A stretch of 42,500 nt of DNA from Chrysomallon squamiferum (GCA_012295275.1 CM022671.1:20685322-20727821), one strand, 5' to 3'. Shown: positions 9,935 to 22,380, numbered from the stretch's first letter. Notes: generated by a model not told the origin, from the letters alone. Made by a program: numbers and translations.

Positions 9935-10137
9935 AAACTGAATGTTTTCTGTAAGTCGTTCACACAGGTTATTCTTGTTTTTAGAAGTGAGAATGAACTC
10001 TTTGTCAAAGGTTATTACCTCATTTGCAATTACAGTTAAATATCAAATACAAATTAGCTCTAATTACTTGTGCGAAAATGTCAGAGTGATGTTATGTTAT
10101 TTAGCTGTATGGTACTAACTATCTTCTGTTACAGGTT

Positions 10138-10205
10138 TCTATTAATTAATCGCTTCATTTAATTAATTATGAATTAATTAATTATTTCGTTTTATTATAA
10201 TAATT
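10138..10205. promoter_or_regulatory. Dense cluster of TTAATTAA homeodomain-type sites
   Basis: At least six overlapping TAATTA/ATTAATTA words occur between 10141 and 10186, partly as an inverted pair around a central ATG. TAAT is the core bound by most homeodomains. The background is AT-rich, so the density could be a simple-sequence effect. Confidence 0.3.
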
Positions 10206-10485
10206 GGGACGTAAATCAAGGAATTTGCTTGGTGGATAATTAGATATGTATTATGATAATTTATGAAAATGTGATTCAGTTTAATGCTTCTACGACAGCT
10301 TCCCGATAAACAGATACATTAGCAGCGGTCAGTAAAATGGAATTAGGACATAACTATGTTTACAAATATCAACTAATACACACATTCCTAAATATATGTA
10401 CATGCATATATATTCATATGTACACATATACACACACATACAAAGTATAGACATACGTGCAAATATGTACACATACATACATTTT
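10206..10485. other. AT-rich non-coding DNA with TACATA repeats
   Basis: Interrupted ACATAT/TACACA repeats occupy about 10376-10482. No gene. Confidence 0.55.
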
Positions 10486-10523
10486 GAAAAAATAAACTGA
10501 GGCATTTTTCAGTTTATTTTCTC
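10486..10523. other. 15-bp inverted repeat hairpin
   Basis: GAAAAAATAAACTGA (10486-10500) and TCAGTTTATTTTCTC (10509-10523) pair at 14 of 15 positions around the 8-base loop GGCATTTT. It could be the end or core of a small foldback element or a structured RNA segment. It is shorter than a typical microRNA precursor. Confidence 0.5.
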
Positions 10524-11160
10524 AGCTATTTCAAGGCCATCTCGCTGAAGTCTATTACGATCCTATCACTTTCCATGCACCTTTTGTCTTAGTGCGTGTA
10601 AAACTGCCATGAACACAGATATCTTCGTGTCACATCTTTGAAATCTAATAACAAGGGTCACCATATTAATTTTCTCAGTGTGACTTTCAGTCGTAAAACA
10701 ACATCACCATCATGTTTCAAGGTCTGTTTGTTTTTTTGGGGTTGCTTTTCTTGTCGCATTTATCACAGATATAAATGTCATCAGGTTACGGTGTTGGTAA
10801 ATTGGGTCTCGCAACGACAGTCATCTTAGTCATGTTCTCACCAATACTGTTCAGCGAGACGAAGAAAATTGTTTGATGCTCAAACGCAGCATGTAATTGG
10901 TCTTGAAGAAAAGTGTGTCTTTGTTGGTGAACGTCCTAATGGATTACATCACAATGCCATTTCCAGGACTGATGAGGAAACATGAAAACACCAATCAAGT
11001 TGAAATATCGTTCAAAGTCTGGAAAAACTGAAATTAAGAATTTTCAAAAGAAACCAATAGCCAGGCAGTCAGTGTACTTTGACTTGGAAAACAACTAAAT
11101 AATGTACTTTAGTGACTTGTTCGAAGAGTTGTTGCCTTTGGTTCTATGTTTGGAAGTAAA
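10524..11160. other. Unique sequence of moderate complexity
   Basis: This 600-bp stretch is less AT-rich than its flanks and free of simple repeats. Its open frames are short (for example 63 codons at 10638-10829) and unrecognised. It may be an old degraded transposon or non-coding sequence. Confidence 0.35.
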
Positions 11161-11682
11161 TTACTCCTGCTTCCCACAGAAAAAAAAAAAAAAAAAGAAA
11201 AAGGAAAAGAAAACGAAAAAAAAAACGAAAGAAAAGAGCCTAGAAATATATTAAATACAAACTATTTTCGACCATGTTGCATGAATCATCGATGTGCTTA
11301 TCTCAAAAAGAGGACTAGTGATTTTTATCTGAATATCACTTATTTGTATTTTGAATCCTAAACAGTATAACTTTTTACCAGTTGGTAAGAGGAAATTTAA
11401 GTATTTTGTGCGTGTATGTGCGTGTGTGTGCGTGCGTGTATGTACATACTTATCATATGAATAAGGATAACGACGGTGTTGGTAATGATTTGAAAAATAT
11501 TGATATAACGCTTTCAGGGTCTTCGGTTATCAAAGCTCGTGAAGATAACTCGTAAATGTTTATCAGTTAAAATTCAGTCATAATGGCGATATAAGAGCTT
11601 TTAAAAATATTCTTAGTATGAATGAAAATTCAGTTTGGCGGCGCTGTGACCAGGCCACAAGATCTTGTTCTGTTTAGCACGA
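11161..11682. other. Non-coding DNA with A-rich tract and GTGT microsatellite
   Basis: An A/G-rich stretch at 11178-11240 gives a Lys/Glu-rich artefact frame. (TG)n variants lie at 11405-11437. The rest is unremarkable. Confidence 0.5.
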
Positions 11683-12109
11683 TATTTATTCACTCATTCA
11701 CTCACTCCTACATATAGGTCTACTGACATTAGTGTCTGGTCACGTTATTTTTTCACTTACTCACTCACTCCTACATACAGGTCTACGTTATACTGACATT
11801 AGTGTCTGGTCACGTTATTTTTTCACTTACTCACTCACTCCTACATACAGGTCTACGTTATACTGACATTAGTGTCTGGTCACGTTATTTTTTCACTCAC
11901 TCACTCACTCCTACATACATGTCTACGTTATACTGACATTAGTGTCTGGTCACGTTATTTTTTCACTTACTCACTCACTCCTACATACAGGTCTACGTTA
12001 TACTGACATTAGTGTCTGGTCACGTTATTTTTTCACTTACTCACTCACTCCTACATACAGGTCTACGTTATACTGACATTAGTCTCTGGCCACGTTATAG
12101 TTTTAACTC
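11683..12109. repeat. 70-bp minisatellite, six near-identical copies
   Basis: The unit contains CACTCCTACATACAGGTCTA and ACTGACATTAGTGTCTGGTC and recurs at an exact 70-bp spacing (TTTCACTTAC at 11751, 11821, 11961 and 12031, with the variant TTTCACTCAC at 11891). The first copy is 7 bp shorter, lacking one GTTATAC-like segment, and the last decays at its right end. Inner copies differ by only a few point changes, implying recent homogenisation or expansion. No open frame runs through the units. Confidence 0.95.
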
Positions 12110-12351
12110 ACTCTGTTATGTTATTCTGACTATAGTCTATGTATAGAGGATCATAACTGACAGAGTACAAACGTATATTACTGGATGAAATACTTTAAAC
12201 AAGAAATAATTAAAAAGTCACTCGAATTTTTTAATGGCTAAAATGTTTGTTTGCTAATTTAAGTTGTTGTCTTATACTTTACTTATATCAATAAGCTAAT
12301 ATTAAATTATATTACTATAAGTAATACTTTACAGTTACCACGAATACGCTT
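12110..12351. other. AT-rich non-coding DNA
   Basis: No supportable feature. Confidence 0.5.
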
Positions 12352-12644
12352 CTGCTACTACTTCAGTTCTTTCGTATGCTCCTGCAGTTTCTGTGACAAC
12401 ATCAACAACTATTAATACTGCTACTACTGCTACTACAACAACTACTGCTACTACCACCACTACCATCATAACCAACAATTCTACTATCTCTAACTACAAC
12501 TCTGTTACCACTAGTACTACTACTAGCATTAACAACAACAACTCTACTACTACTACCAACACTCTTACTACTGCAACAGCACTGCCACTGCTACTACAAC
12601 TCTACTGCTCTTCCTCCTTCTCATCCTCAAACTATTACCACTAA
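12352..12644. repeat. Degenerate ACT/AAC trinucleotide array
   Basis: Imperfect ACT, AAC and GCT triplets. The plus-strand Thr/Asn/Ser-rich frame (83 codons) could look like a mucin-type protein, but it has no signal peptide and simply tracks the repeat. Confidence 0.85.
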
Positions 12645-13018
12645 CGGATACTCAGCGTTTTCACCGACGCTGTTTTATCTAACCACGAAGAGGTTCCAGA
12701 AGTTTTTAAATTTTTATGTTTTCTAAAAATATAACGTACAAAAAAACAAAGATTCGTCTTTATTTCTAAGTATGTTTATATTTCTCTTTTAATGGTCTCT
12801 GTTTGGTAGTTAAAACTTCACTCTGAAACATTCAGTTTACAAAGAGTCCATCATTCGTATACTCTATAGTGTTTGTTTAGTCTAAACCAGACTACGAACA
12901 TGCGATAGATAAACGATAAATTCGCCTGAGAATAATAAAACATTGCGGGTTTTTTCGTTTGTTCTGTTATCGGTCGACAAAATATACACTGATCGTGATT
13001 GAGAGAGGGAGAGAAAGA
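12645..13018. other. Non-coding DNA
   Basis: Unique AT-rich sequence. Nothing recognised. Confidence 0.5.
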
Positions 13019-13045
13019 GTGTGTGTGTGTGTGTGTGTGAGAGAC

Positions 13046-13134
<89 letters not shown>
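13019..13134. repeat. (TG)n followed by (GA)n compound microsatellite
   Basis: (TG)10 is followed by GAGACAGACAGA and then about 42 GA units. It is the mirror of the (CT)n-(CA)n arrangement at 8546 and 41780. Confidence 0.95.
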
Positions 13135-13138
<4 letters not shown>

Positions 13139-13429
13139 AATATTCATAATCATTTACACTCGCATTACTTTGCTTCGACTCTACGCAAACAGTCGATGTA
13201 ATGTCATGCCTTTAAAATACCCCTGCCTTTATACTGTAGTATCTTCTGACATTAAACTAGTAAATTTTAAATAGGTTTTGTTGCACCACAAAGTTCATTT
13301 TATTGGTTTCGTGCATTTAGAGAGTTTTTTTTAACTAACTGATTTTTGTACTATGTATATATATATATATATATCTGTTGTTGTTGTTACACGTAAAGAA
13401 ATACGATATAACTTTGCATTTTGATATCA
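13135..13429. other. AT-rich non-coding DNA
   Basis: A (TA)n run lies at about 13355-13374. No gene. Confidence 0.5.
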
Positions 13430-13760
13430 CATCGTCGTCGAGTCTCTTCGACATAATTGTTCATTGTCTCGACCAGTGTAACGCATTTTTATCAATCAGC
13501 GGTCATTAATTACACCTCCATTAAATGAATGCACTTTCTCACCAAACTCCGAGATCAATACTTTGTAAGTTAAATGTGTTCTTCTACCAAGGTGACCCGA
13601 CGAGACGTAGAGTGCAGGAGTTCTGAGAATATCTGAACGTACCTCGCCTGCATTAGTGATCAACAGGCGCACTAAAACAGAAACCTTACAATCCACTAAC
13701 ATCCACACCCATACCCTTTCACAACATACGTCCTCATTGTACATCCCGTACCACTCACAC
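13430..13760. promoter_or_regulatory. Candidate conserved non-coding element with PBX-HOX-like site
   Basis: High-complexity sequence flanked by AT-rich DNA. The minus strand carries TGATTGATAA (13489-13498), which fits the PBX-HOX half-site pattern TGATNNATNN. CATTAATTAC follows at 13504-13513 and ATGAATGC at 13526-13533. The minus frame over 13496-13780 is unrecognised. The regulatory call is inference. Confidence 0.35.
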
Positions 13761-14190
13761 ACGAATCTTTTCATGTTCACTCTTAAATACGCGTGTATTC
13801 ATAAAAAAAAGACAAAAATGAATATACGAATGGAATGTATGAAGTTAACTGGATAAGATTATTTATAAGGCTAATAAATAAATAAGTAAATAAATATTAG
13901 AACCAATAAATAAATAGATAAAATAAAATAAAACTTTAAAATATAAAATTATAAAAATAAAATAAAATAAGAAAACAAGAGTAATATAATATATAAATTG
14001 AATAAACCCCAAAACAACAACAAAATTAAACTATTTATTAAAAAACATTATGTATTCAGCAATATTAGTACAACAGCTAGTACAATATTTTATTATTTTT
14101 GTTTTTTAGGTTTACAATCTAATTCTAGTATATGAGGAATTAAAAAGTACTACTACTAAACAATCTTTGAAACGAAACAAAATTTAAAAG
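13761..14190. other. A-rich simple-sequence DNA
   Basis: AAATA-type repeats dominate 13865-13980. No gene. Confidence 0.6.
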
Positions 14191-14470
14191 AGAATTATAA
14201 TCAAAAACCTCTTTTTGACTGACTGGCAGGCAGTACCAGGGAGTTGAACCGTTTTAACGAATATACACAAATACCGCTTTCCTTTCTGGAAACAGTGTCT
14301 GTGTGATGAGGCAACTGAAAGTCACGTACAAATATCTGACAATCGAGTGCGCCCCCGAGCACTAATGGTTGCACAAGGGTGACGCAATACGAATTAGTTC
14401 GGTACACTGATGGACGTTAAGAGTCATTTATCAAGACAGAAGCTGAAGACAGGCTCTGTGTCTTGCCAGC
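14191..14470. other. Unique GC-richer island
   Basis: Balanced composition. The minus strand is open for 68 codons at 14201-14407 with no recognisable domain. GTTCAACTC on the minus strand (about 14241-14249) fits the pol III B box, but no A box is seen, so I do not call a SINE. It is possibly a conserved non-coding element. Confidence 0.3.
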
Positions 14471-15059
14471 TTTGTAGATTTTAAAAAGTAATTTTTTTTT
14501 TTCTTTTAATGAAGATGGATGTTTCATTTTCAGTTTTGTTTCGAATATTCGATAAAATTTATGTAGCTTGTGTATCTGTCTGTATTCTGTATCTCTGTTT
14601 CTCTGCCTGACTCTATATATGTCTGTCTGTCTGTCTCTCTCTCACTGACATACACACAGTCATACGAATTCATATGTATTTATATATTAAATATCTGAGC
14701 ACAATTTAGTCAAAAATATACCCGCACACACACACTCAGAGACAGACACATACGCACACACACACACACATTCACAGATAACGACAGTCACGCACACACA
14801 CTTTTAAACGTTAACATATAAAAACGCAAACTTAGGGAATCCTCTGCAGCCTGTTAAGAATTAGTTTCACAGCTATTAGGTCTTCACTGGGATTTGTATT
14901 AGTTTCAAGGAACAGGAAAGTGTATGTTTTAGAAAATGATAAGAACAAACAATGAAATGGTTACATGTGGTCAACACAGAATGAAAAAAAACATTCACAC
15001 AATGGTTTTGAATCTGTTAGATATGATGAAGGAAATTAAATGGAAATTAGCCTAATATA
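14471..15059. other. Non-coding DNA with CTGT/CA microsatellites
   Basis: TCTG/CT repeats lie at about 14576-14645 and interrupted (CA)n at 14724-14800. No gene. Confidence 0.6.
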
Positions 15060-15240
15060 TGATCGTGGGAGTTATTTCCCTTGTATTGCCAGCTAATTTG
15101 TTCACGCACATCGTGTTGTTAGAAACTGCAGCGTGTTTTTAATGATACACTCCTGTGAGAAATGACCGCTCCTCACTTTCGATGAGCTATTTTTTGCTAG
15201 ACACGACTTACATAAAACTGCAAAGACGAACAAAAGAAAT
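15060..15240. other. Unique higher-complexity segment
   Basis: Balanced composition without open frames of note. It may be a small conserved non-coding element. Confidence 0.25.
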
Positions 15241-15277
15241 CAACTCTCCAAGTTTTGTTTGTTATTTTAGTTAAATG

Positions 15278-15307
15278 TGTGTGTGTGCTTGCGCATGCGT
15301 GCGTCAC
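15278..15307. promoter_or_regulatory. NRF1-like palindrome in a TG tract
   Basis: TGCGCATGCG at 15290-15299 fits the NRF1 core. It lies at the end of a (TG)n run with similar letters, so it may be a chance by-product of the repeat. Confidence 0.2.
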
Positions 15308-15377
15308 CCATGGTAAAGAAAACCCTAGATATATATCGATGGGTATTCACTGAAACAAGAAATAGCTCTGAATACAT

Positions 15378-15378
<1 letters not shown>

Positions 15379-15420
<42 letters not shown>
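15379..15420. repeat. (CA)n microsatellite
   Basis: A pure dinucleotide array of about 21 units. Confidence 0.95.
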
Positions 15421-15423
<3 letters not shown>

Positions 15424-15611
15424 TCACCGATAAATATAGATAAATGTCAATAATAGTTATGCAGAATATGTACATTTTAATCAAGAAATCAGCAGCATTT
15501 GAAACTGCCATTTACTTTTATATTTCGGACTGGAAATAATATTAGTCAGTCAGTTCAAATAAAATAAATGAACTTTAAAAAATAATAAGAAGAAAAATGT
15601 GGATTTTTCAA

Positions 15612-15612
<1 letters not shown>

Positions 15613-15647
<35 letters not shown>

Positions 15648-15682
15648 AAAAAATAAAAATAAAAAATCAAATCAAATCAAAT
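15613..15682. repeat. Poly-A tract with AAATA and ATCAA tails
   Basis: 33 uninterrupted A residues are followed by AAATA-like and then ATCAA pentamer repeats (15667-15682). The run could be the tail of an inserted retroposon, but no pol III boxes or LINE body are seen upstream. Confidence 0.8.
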
Positions 15683-15814
15683 CAGACCGAACAAAACAGT
15701 TCAAAATCCATAGGACATTAAATCACTGCAGACATATTTATTGCCATAAAGTTCAACGTAGCAGCAAAACGAGCAATCAGGAATCGTTTATAAATGTCTG
15801 TCACACACACACGG

Positions 15815-16050
15815 GCTTTCATCTACTGGCCAAAATGGCAGCCGCAGTCGTAATTGAAATATTGCATGCTGTCTAAAACGGGCAATTTCGGGTGTTTCCG
15901 TCACGCCGTCGTTTCAATCCGCACAAATCCGGTAATGCGCTACAATTACGAAGCAAACGATTAATCAATTAGGCAGCACATTCTGATTTCTTGGGCGTTC
16001 TTTTCATTTCTGGTCAATAAAGAAATCGGTAGACCGCAAATAAAATTTGT
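15815..16050. promoter_or_regulatory. Candidate conserved non-coding element with YY1-like and PBX-HOX-like sites
   Basis: It contains CCAAAATGGC at 15830-15839 followed by AGCCGCAG, then a CG-containing segment at 15878-15950. CGATTAATCA at 15958-15967 (minus TGATTAATCG) fits the PBX-HOX pattern and leads into CAATTAGG. All frames are short. The composition contrast with the flanks is sharp. The function is inferred. Confidence 0.4.
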
Positions 16051-16280
16051 AGAATTAATTGGAAAAAAAACAACAACATATATTCAAAAGTTTTACAAAT
16101 AAATGTTTATTATTTGCTTCCTAAATGTTAGAGAGAACAATATTTATTTTATTCTCACGGAAAAGAGTAGATACATAGCGTTAAATAATTAATATATGTT
16201 TTTAGTAATTCATGTATCTAAGTTTATTTTTGTTCTACTGTATTACCCAGTATTCTTTTTTTTGTTGTTGTGATGTGGCT
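16051..16280. other. AT-rich non-coding DNA
   Basis: Nothing supportable. Confidence 0.5.
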
Positions 16281-16291
16281 TTTTTCTTCAG

Positions 16292-16503
16292 CTACTGAAT
16301 CAGCGGCTACTTCTAATACATGGTCAAGGAAGCTGTATTCAGTTAAAGATTCAGTACAAGATTTAATTTTCATTGTAAATTATGTAATAAAATTATTACC
16401 TAAATATATGTCTTGCTTATTAGCGAAGTTAAATCTGTGTAACCATTCACGTTTTTGGAAATCAAACTTAATTGACAAAAGACATAAACTACAAGCAAAT
16501 TAA
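16292..16503 (+). other. Unrecognised open frame behind an acceptor-like site
   Basis: TTTTTTCTTCAG at 16280-16291 is a good acceptor. The frame that follows (ATESAATSNTWSRKLYSVKD...) is open for about 70 codons to a TAA at 16501-16503. A donor-like GTAAAT lies at 16375. Composition is more protein-like than most frames here, but no family is recognised and no partner exon was found. Confidence 0.25.
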
Positions 16504-16579
16504 GCATACAGTATTCAAATCAGTAACTTTCGCTTCACTGCTTTATAAAAATCACTTGTTGCAGATGTTTCCTTTTCTT

Positions 16580-17075
16580 TTTTTTTCTCAGTAGGCTCTC
16601 GACCCCACTTCCACCCCATTCAGCCGCCCCTGATATTGTGCCCCCATTACCAATGCGCTGTGTTAATTTCAAGCTTGAAGACGTCAGCAATCTTATATTA
16701 AGCGACCCGAGCCACCGAAGAGGCACTGTGAGTTAATTAAGGCTGAATAGCTGTCATATATCTGTGTTTGATCAAGTCCTGGGGCATTATTAAATCTACA
16801 TCTGCCTAAAGTCGCTAACATTTGACGGTATTGGCTCGCAATTACGGCACAAGGAGCACCTTGCTTGAAAAGAATATAATACGCCTCGCCATTAGTGGTG
16901 TCGGCAGAAATTTCGATAAATATGATCACGTACATCAGTGGTAATTGCCAACGCATGCGTGCATGTTCTCTTGCCGTCCAGAGGAATGCGTAATACAGAG
17001 CTGTTTGAAGTACACACGCTGAAGTCAAAGTGAAAGACCATGAAAGTTATGTCCATAACGCCATTTGAATCTGAA
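16580..17075. promoter_or_regulatory. Large candidate conserved non-coding block (about 500 bp)
   Basis: This is among the longest high-complexity stretches in the window, with balanced composition and no simple repeats. It contains GTTAATTAAGG (16731-16741), a palindromic GCATGCGTGCATG segment (about 16953-16965) and GCCATTTG near 17062. The minus strand is open for 111 codons over 16693-17028 without a recognisable domain. I favour regulatory DNA, with an unknown exon as the alternative. Confidence 0.4.
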
Positions 17076-17221
17076 ATATTCCTTTGAATTTCTCACTATC
17101 TTTCTGTTTTTCTCTTGCTCTGCCACATTGTGTTTCTCTATCGCTCTGCCTGCCTGTCTGTTTTTCTATCTTTTTTTATCCACATATCCATCCATCCATC
17201 CTTCCCTCTTTTAGTCCGTCC

Positions 17222-17223
<2 letters not shown>
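17076..17223. repeat. Pyrimidine-rich CT/CCAT lead-in
   Basis: Irregular CT-rich DNA with CCAT repeats (about 17181-17202) merges into the CT array. The Leu/Ser frames are artefacts. Confidence 0.7.

Positions 17224-17288
<65 letters not shown>
17224..17288. repeat. (CT)n microsatellite
   Basis: About 32 uninterrupted CT units. Confidence 0.95.
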
Positions 17289-18578
<1,290 letters not shown>

Positions 18579-19756
18579 AACATTAACTGAAACTTGTAAG
18601 ATTTTATGCTAAAAAGCCAAATGTTTTAATATTTGCTTGCACCTGAAGAGCACTAGAGTAGAATTAAATTTAAATAAAAAGGCGCAAATAAAGGCGTTTT
18701 GACCAACGTGTTGAGTTTGTTGTCAGATCTTTTCACTGATAAACTGTAGCTCTTTAAGGAATTATCATTTTTGGGTCACATACAGGTTTCATCGAAATTA
18801 AAATATGTAAACTATATTTAATAATTATAATTTTCATTTAAAGTTAGGTAAACGTCAATCGTTCTTTTTTCCTTTAAAAACATTTTAATAAACAACTTTA
18901 ACGAAATGAGAGTTTGACATTTAAATATCATCATCTGTTATAGTATCAAAGTTCAAGTGTATTAAATTTGAAATCATGGTTAAGAAATGTTCAAACGATT
19001 TTGCTTTCGTCGTAGAGAGAATATTAAACAATTATTGTTATGGTGGATATTAAAGAATAATGAACGTTCCTGTATTCATTTAAGCTTAATTGTTGTTGTT
19101 TTTTTTTGTTGTTTGTTTGTTTTGTTTTTTTAAACTCTTAAACATTTAATCATTCCAGTGATAGGAAGGTCTGTGATACTTTTATGCCAATGAAACTAGT
19201 CTATATGACGTAACTAAATATAAGCATTTACACCAAAACCTCGAGAACTTTCTTCAGATGATAATCTTGCATCGTTGATGCCAAAGGCGCGGATTTGGGG
19301 TGCGTTATGAACTTTCAGCGACTTTCCCTTGCACGCAGTATTTTCATATATGAAGCTTTTATGCCCGTTTCTTAATGGTTTGTGATATCACTTTTGGTTT
19401 TAGATTTATCGGAAACGGATTAATCACTATTTTAAAAAAAGAAAATATATTTATGCACATAATGTATTTTTTAATGATGATGCAAGAACGGGGTTTGTTT
19501 GAAAATGCAAAGGAAGACTGATGCAAAGAGTTCTTATAAAGACATGTGTTGTAATGTTGCAGTGGATATGTATTTAAATATGAAAATAATTCACAATTTT
19601 AACGATTCATTAAATAATTAAACAAAAATAATCATTGTATATAAAATAATTACACAATATTTTAATTGCTTTTCATTTATTTATATGAACTTTGTGCATC
19701 TGCATAGCTTTCTGCTTTTATATGTGTAATTCATTCAGTCATTTTGTGGGTTTTGT
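18579..19756. other. AT-rich non-coding DNA
   Basis: Mostly unremarkable. A small GC-richer patch at 19255-19335 (GCGCGGATTTGGGG...) stands out. A T/G-rich run lies at 19093-19130. Confidence 0.5.
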
Positions 19757-19910
19757 CTGTGTGTGTGTGTGTGTATGTATGTATATTATTCCTGAAAATG
19801 ATATTTTTGATTGCCATTTTTATCTGACACGTCTATGACATATATGGTCACCTCTCGGAATTTATGTACAGCCTGACACGTATAGTGTGTCATAATAAAC
19901 AACTAAAATT
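19757..19910. other. TG microsatellite and short unique DNA
   Basis: (TG)n and GTAT repeats occur at about 19757-19786, followed by unique sequence with no gene. Confidence 0.55.
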
Positions 19911-20260
19911 TACAAGCTATTTCCACGGAAGAGATGCGACTGAAATTAATTGAAGATATGAATATAAAAGGGCATGAACTTATCGACCTGGTGAAATAAA
20001 GTAATGGAGAGAACGAGGAAAAATCGACAGACAGTATTGGCCCTGCGACGTGTATTTCTGGATTTGAGGCACATCAAATATTTGAACATAACTCCGTCTC
20101 CACGCCTCAAGAGTTTTTCTCTTTATTAACGGAGGTGGTTCAGAATGTTATAGTTTCACCAATATTACGTTTTACATGAATCAATAAAGGCAGCAGATAC
20201 GCGAGCATAAAGCAGAGTAAATAGGAATAACAAGAACACATGGATATATGCAGCTCTCGT
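19911..20260. other. Higher-complexity island, possible conserved non-coding element
   Basis: Balanced composition at about 19915-20215 with words such as ATTAATTGAAG and GTGAAATAAAG. No open frame stands out. Confidence 0.3.
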
Positions 20261-21110
20261 ACAAAGTAATCCAATGCTTTTTAGAAGAAATTGTTTTTTT
20301 TTTTCTTTTCACTAGCAAATGAAATTATCTTTGATGACATATGCAGGTTCGGTGGACCAGCATAAATCAAAATATTTCCATAACGAAATGTCAGAGTTCT
20401 ATATTTGTTTCCCAGTTTGTTTTTTTCTCTCTCGAAAATATTCTTGTCCACTCGAAACTGATTTAACAGCTCAGTGAAGTGTATGTATTTAAGGTGTTTA
20501 CTTTAGTAATTGTCAGTTTGTATGGGTTTGTTGAAAACTCGATACCTTACGCATCTTTAGTCCTTTGCCTTCCACGCGACCGAAATCAGATGATTATTGG
20601 CATATTATATTTAAGTATGTTTGTTTAAGCAGTGCAAATAATTTTGTCAGATTGAAGACTAAGTGGTTTATGTTTTTATTTCAATGGTTGCAGGTTATGA
20701 AGGTCAGTTTTTTTTTTTATATTTCTCCCTGTTATAACATCTACCCTAGATCCAGGATGAAAGAATCATGACCAAAGTCAACAGCATCATTCTTACTTAT
20801 TAAAATGGTAACATTAAATAGATGACGTTAAAAAAGTATCCAACACGAAAGAGCTACTTGAAATTATCCCAACGGGATGATGTCAGTTTGGAAAAAAACA
20901 TTATCTTTAATATAAGTTAATCGGCTATCATTAAACTTATTAAGCTGACATGCTTCAGAACATACTTTCTGATGTTGATTCTGAATTTATTTTTAACCCT
21001 GTTTTATAACTGTATTTTGCATTTGGACACTCCATAATCAGTATTATTTTTTTTGGTAAAAATACAAAGATTGTAAATTGAATTTTTCTATGATTATCGC
21101 TATCTGTCAG
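20261..21110. other. AT-rich non-coding DNA
   Basis: A 68-codon frame at 20565-20771 has no domain. Nothing else supportable. Confidence 0.5.
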
Positions 21111-21600
21111 CTGTATTTAATATTTGATATATAATAATAATAGTAATTATATTATCATCAGCTGTAGATACAATATCAATGTAAAACATCAATATAGCTT
21201 CTTTAAACATTTGCCATGATGTTTTCTAATAATAGTTATTATATAAAGATTTCCATTATCATCAGTTAGAGACACAATATCTATAAAGAAGGTTAATATG
21301 ACTTTTCAAACATTTGACTTGAAGTTGTCGTATAATGAAAGTAATATACAGGTTCAAGTTATAATTATATGTAGATAATATATCCACAAGGGCTGCAATT
21401 ATATTAATAATTATGTGCATATACACATTAAAATAATAATAAACTGAAGAAATGAAGTACATCAGTGTGACTTCTTTAAACATTTGACGTGATGAAAATC
21501 TTATAACGACGGTAATTATATACAGATTCAGATTACAATTATCTGTAGATAAGATATTCATAAGGATTGTAATTATTATATTAACATGACTTCTTTAAAC
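21111..21600. repeat. Diverged tandem repeats, period about 100-175 bp
   Basis: The block CTTCTTTAAACATTTG recurs in varied form at about 21198, 21299 and 21471 and in part at 21588. A second block (GTAGATAA.ATAT.CA.AAGG) recurs at about 21371 and 21548. Copies differ by many substitutions and indels, so this is an old local duplication. Confidence 0.65.
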
Positions 21601-22380
21601 AACGTTCTTAATTCTTTTAGACATATGGTCATATTGATTCACAAACAGAAAGCAGGTAACAGAAACGTGAGATTAACAACTGCAAGCCGATCATCGTTGA
21701 AATTAGATAATTCTTTGTCAGTATAAAACGTGACTGGCTCAGATTTCTCGAGTTCAGCTTGGACTCGACTAGCTGTCGGGGGCTAAAAATCACACAATTT
21801 GTGTCGCGCTTTCAGTGATTGCTGATTTACAACATATGGTCAAAAAGAAGATGAAATCGTTACTGACATTACATTGATGGTTCTTTAAATTAAATAAAGA
21901 TGGTTTTGTAAATTAAATAAAAAAAAAGTATTTTAATTTGTTTTTTTTTCGTTTGTATGGTATATCTCTTGTTAATTAAATGTGTATTTGAGTTTGTATA
22001 TATGCATGTATGTACTTTGTATATATGCACGTTTGAACTTTGTATATATGTGCATGTGTTTTAAACTTTTCTTTCAGCCTGTACATTTTCTAGCACTTTG
22101 ACGAGTTTAAACAAGATACGCATATTTTGAAAAATACATTTACTTAATCACGTATTATCATTAAATCTTTCGTAACCATCTACATCGATGCTGGCATTTT
22201 CTTTAATACACAGCATGCACAAATACACATCTTTTTCAAACCCCACCAAATCAGAGGACATATTTTAAAAGAGCTACTTCGAGGAGACGAATGAAACAAA
22301 TCTTATATATATATATATATATATACATACATGAAAAGCCTCTTCATTGTTATGTGGACAAAATACAACAAATAGCCAGA
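21601..22380. other. AT-rich non-coding DNA
   Basis: A short GC-richer patch lies at 21730-21810 and (TA)n at about 22304-22325. No gene. Confidence 0.5.

Noticed and set aside
12393-12644. Thr/Ser/Asn-rich frame as a mucin-like protein
   Set aside because: Follows the ACT/AAC repeat exactly and has no signal peptide.
14201-14407. 68-codon minus frame and an isolated B-box-like GTTCAACTC as a SINE or tRNA
   Set aside because: No A box at the right distance, no tRNA fold, no tail; the frame matches no family.
15613-15682. Poly-A tail of a SINE or processed pseudogene
   Set aside because: No recognisable body, pol III boxes or target-site duplication next to it.
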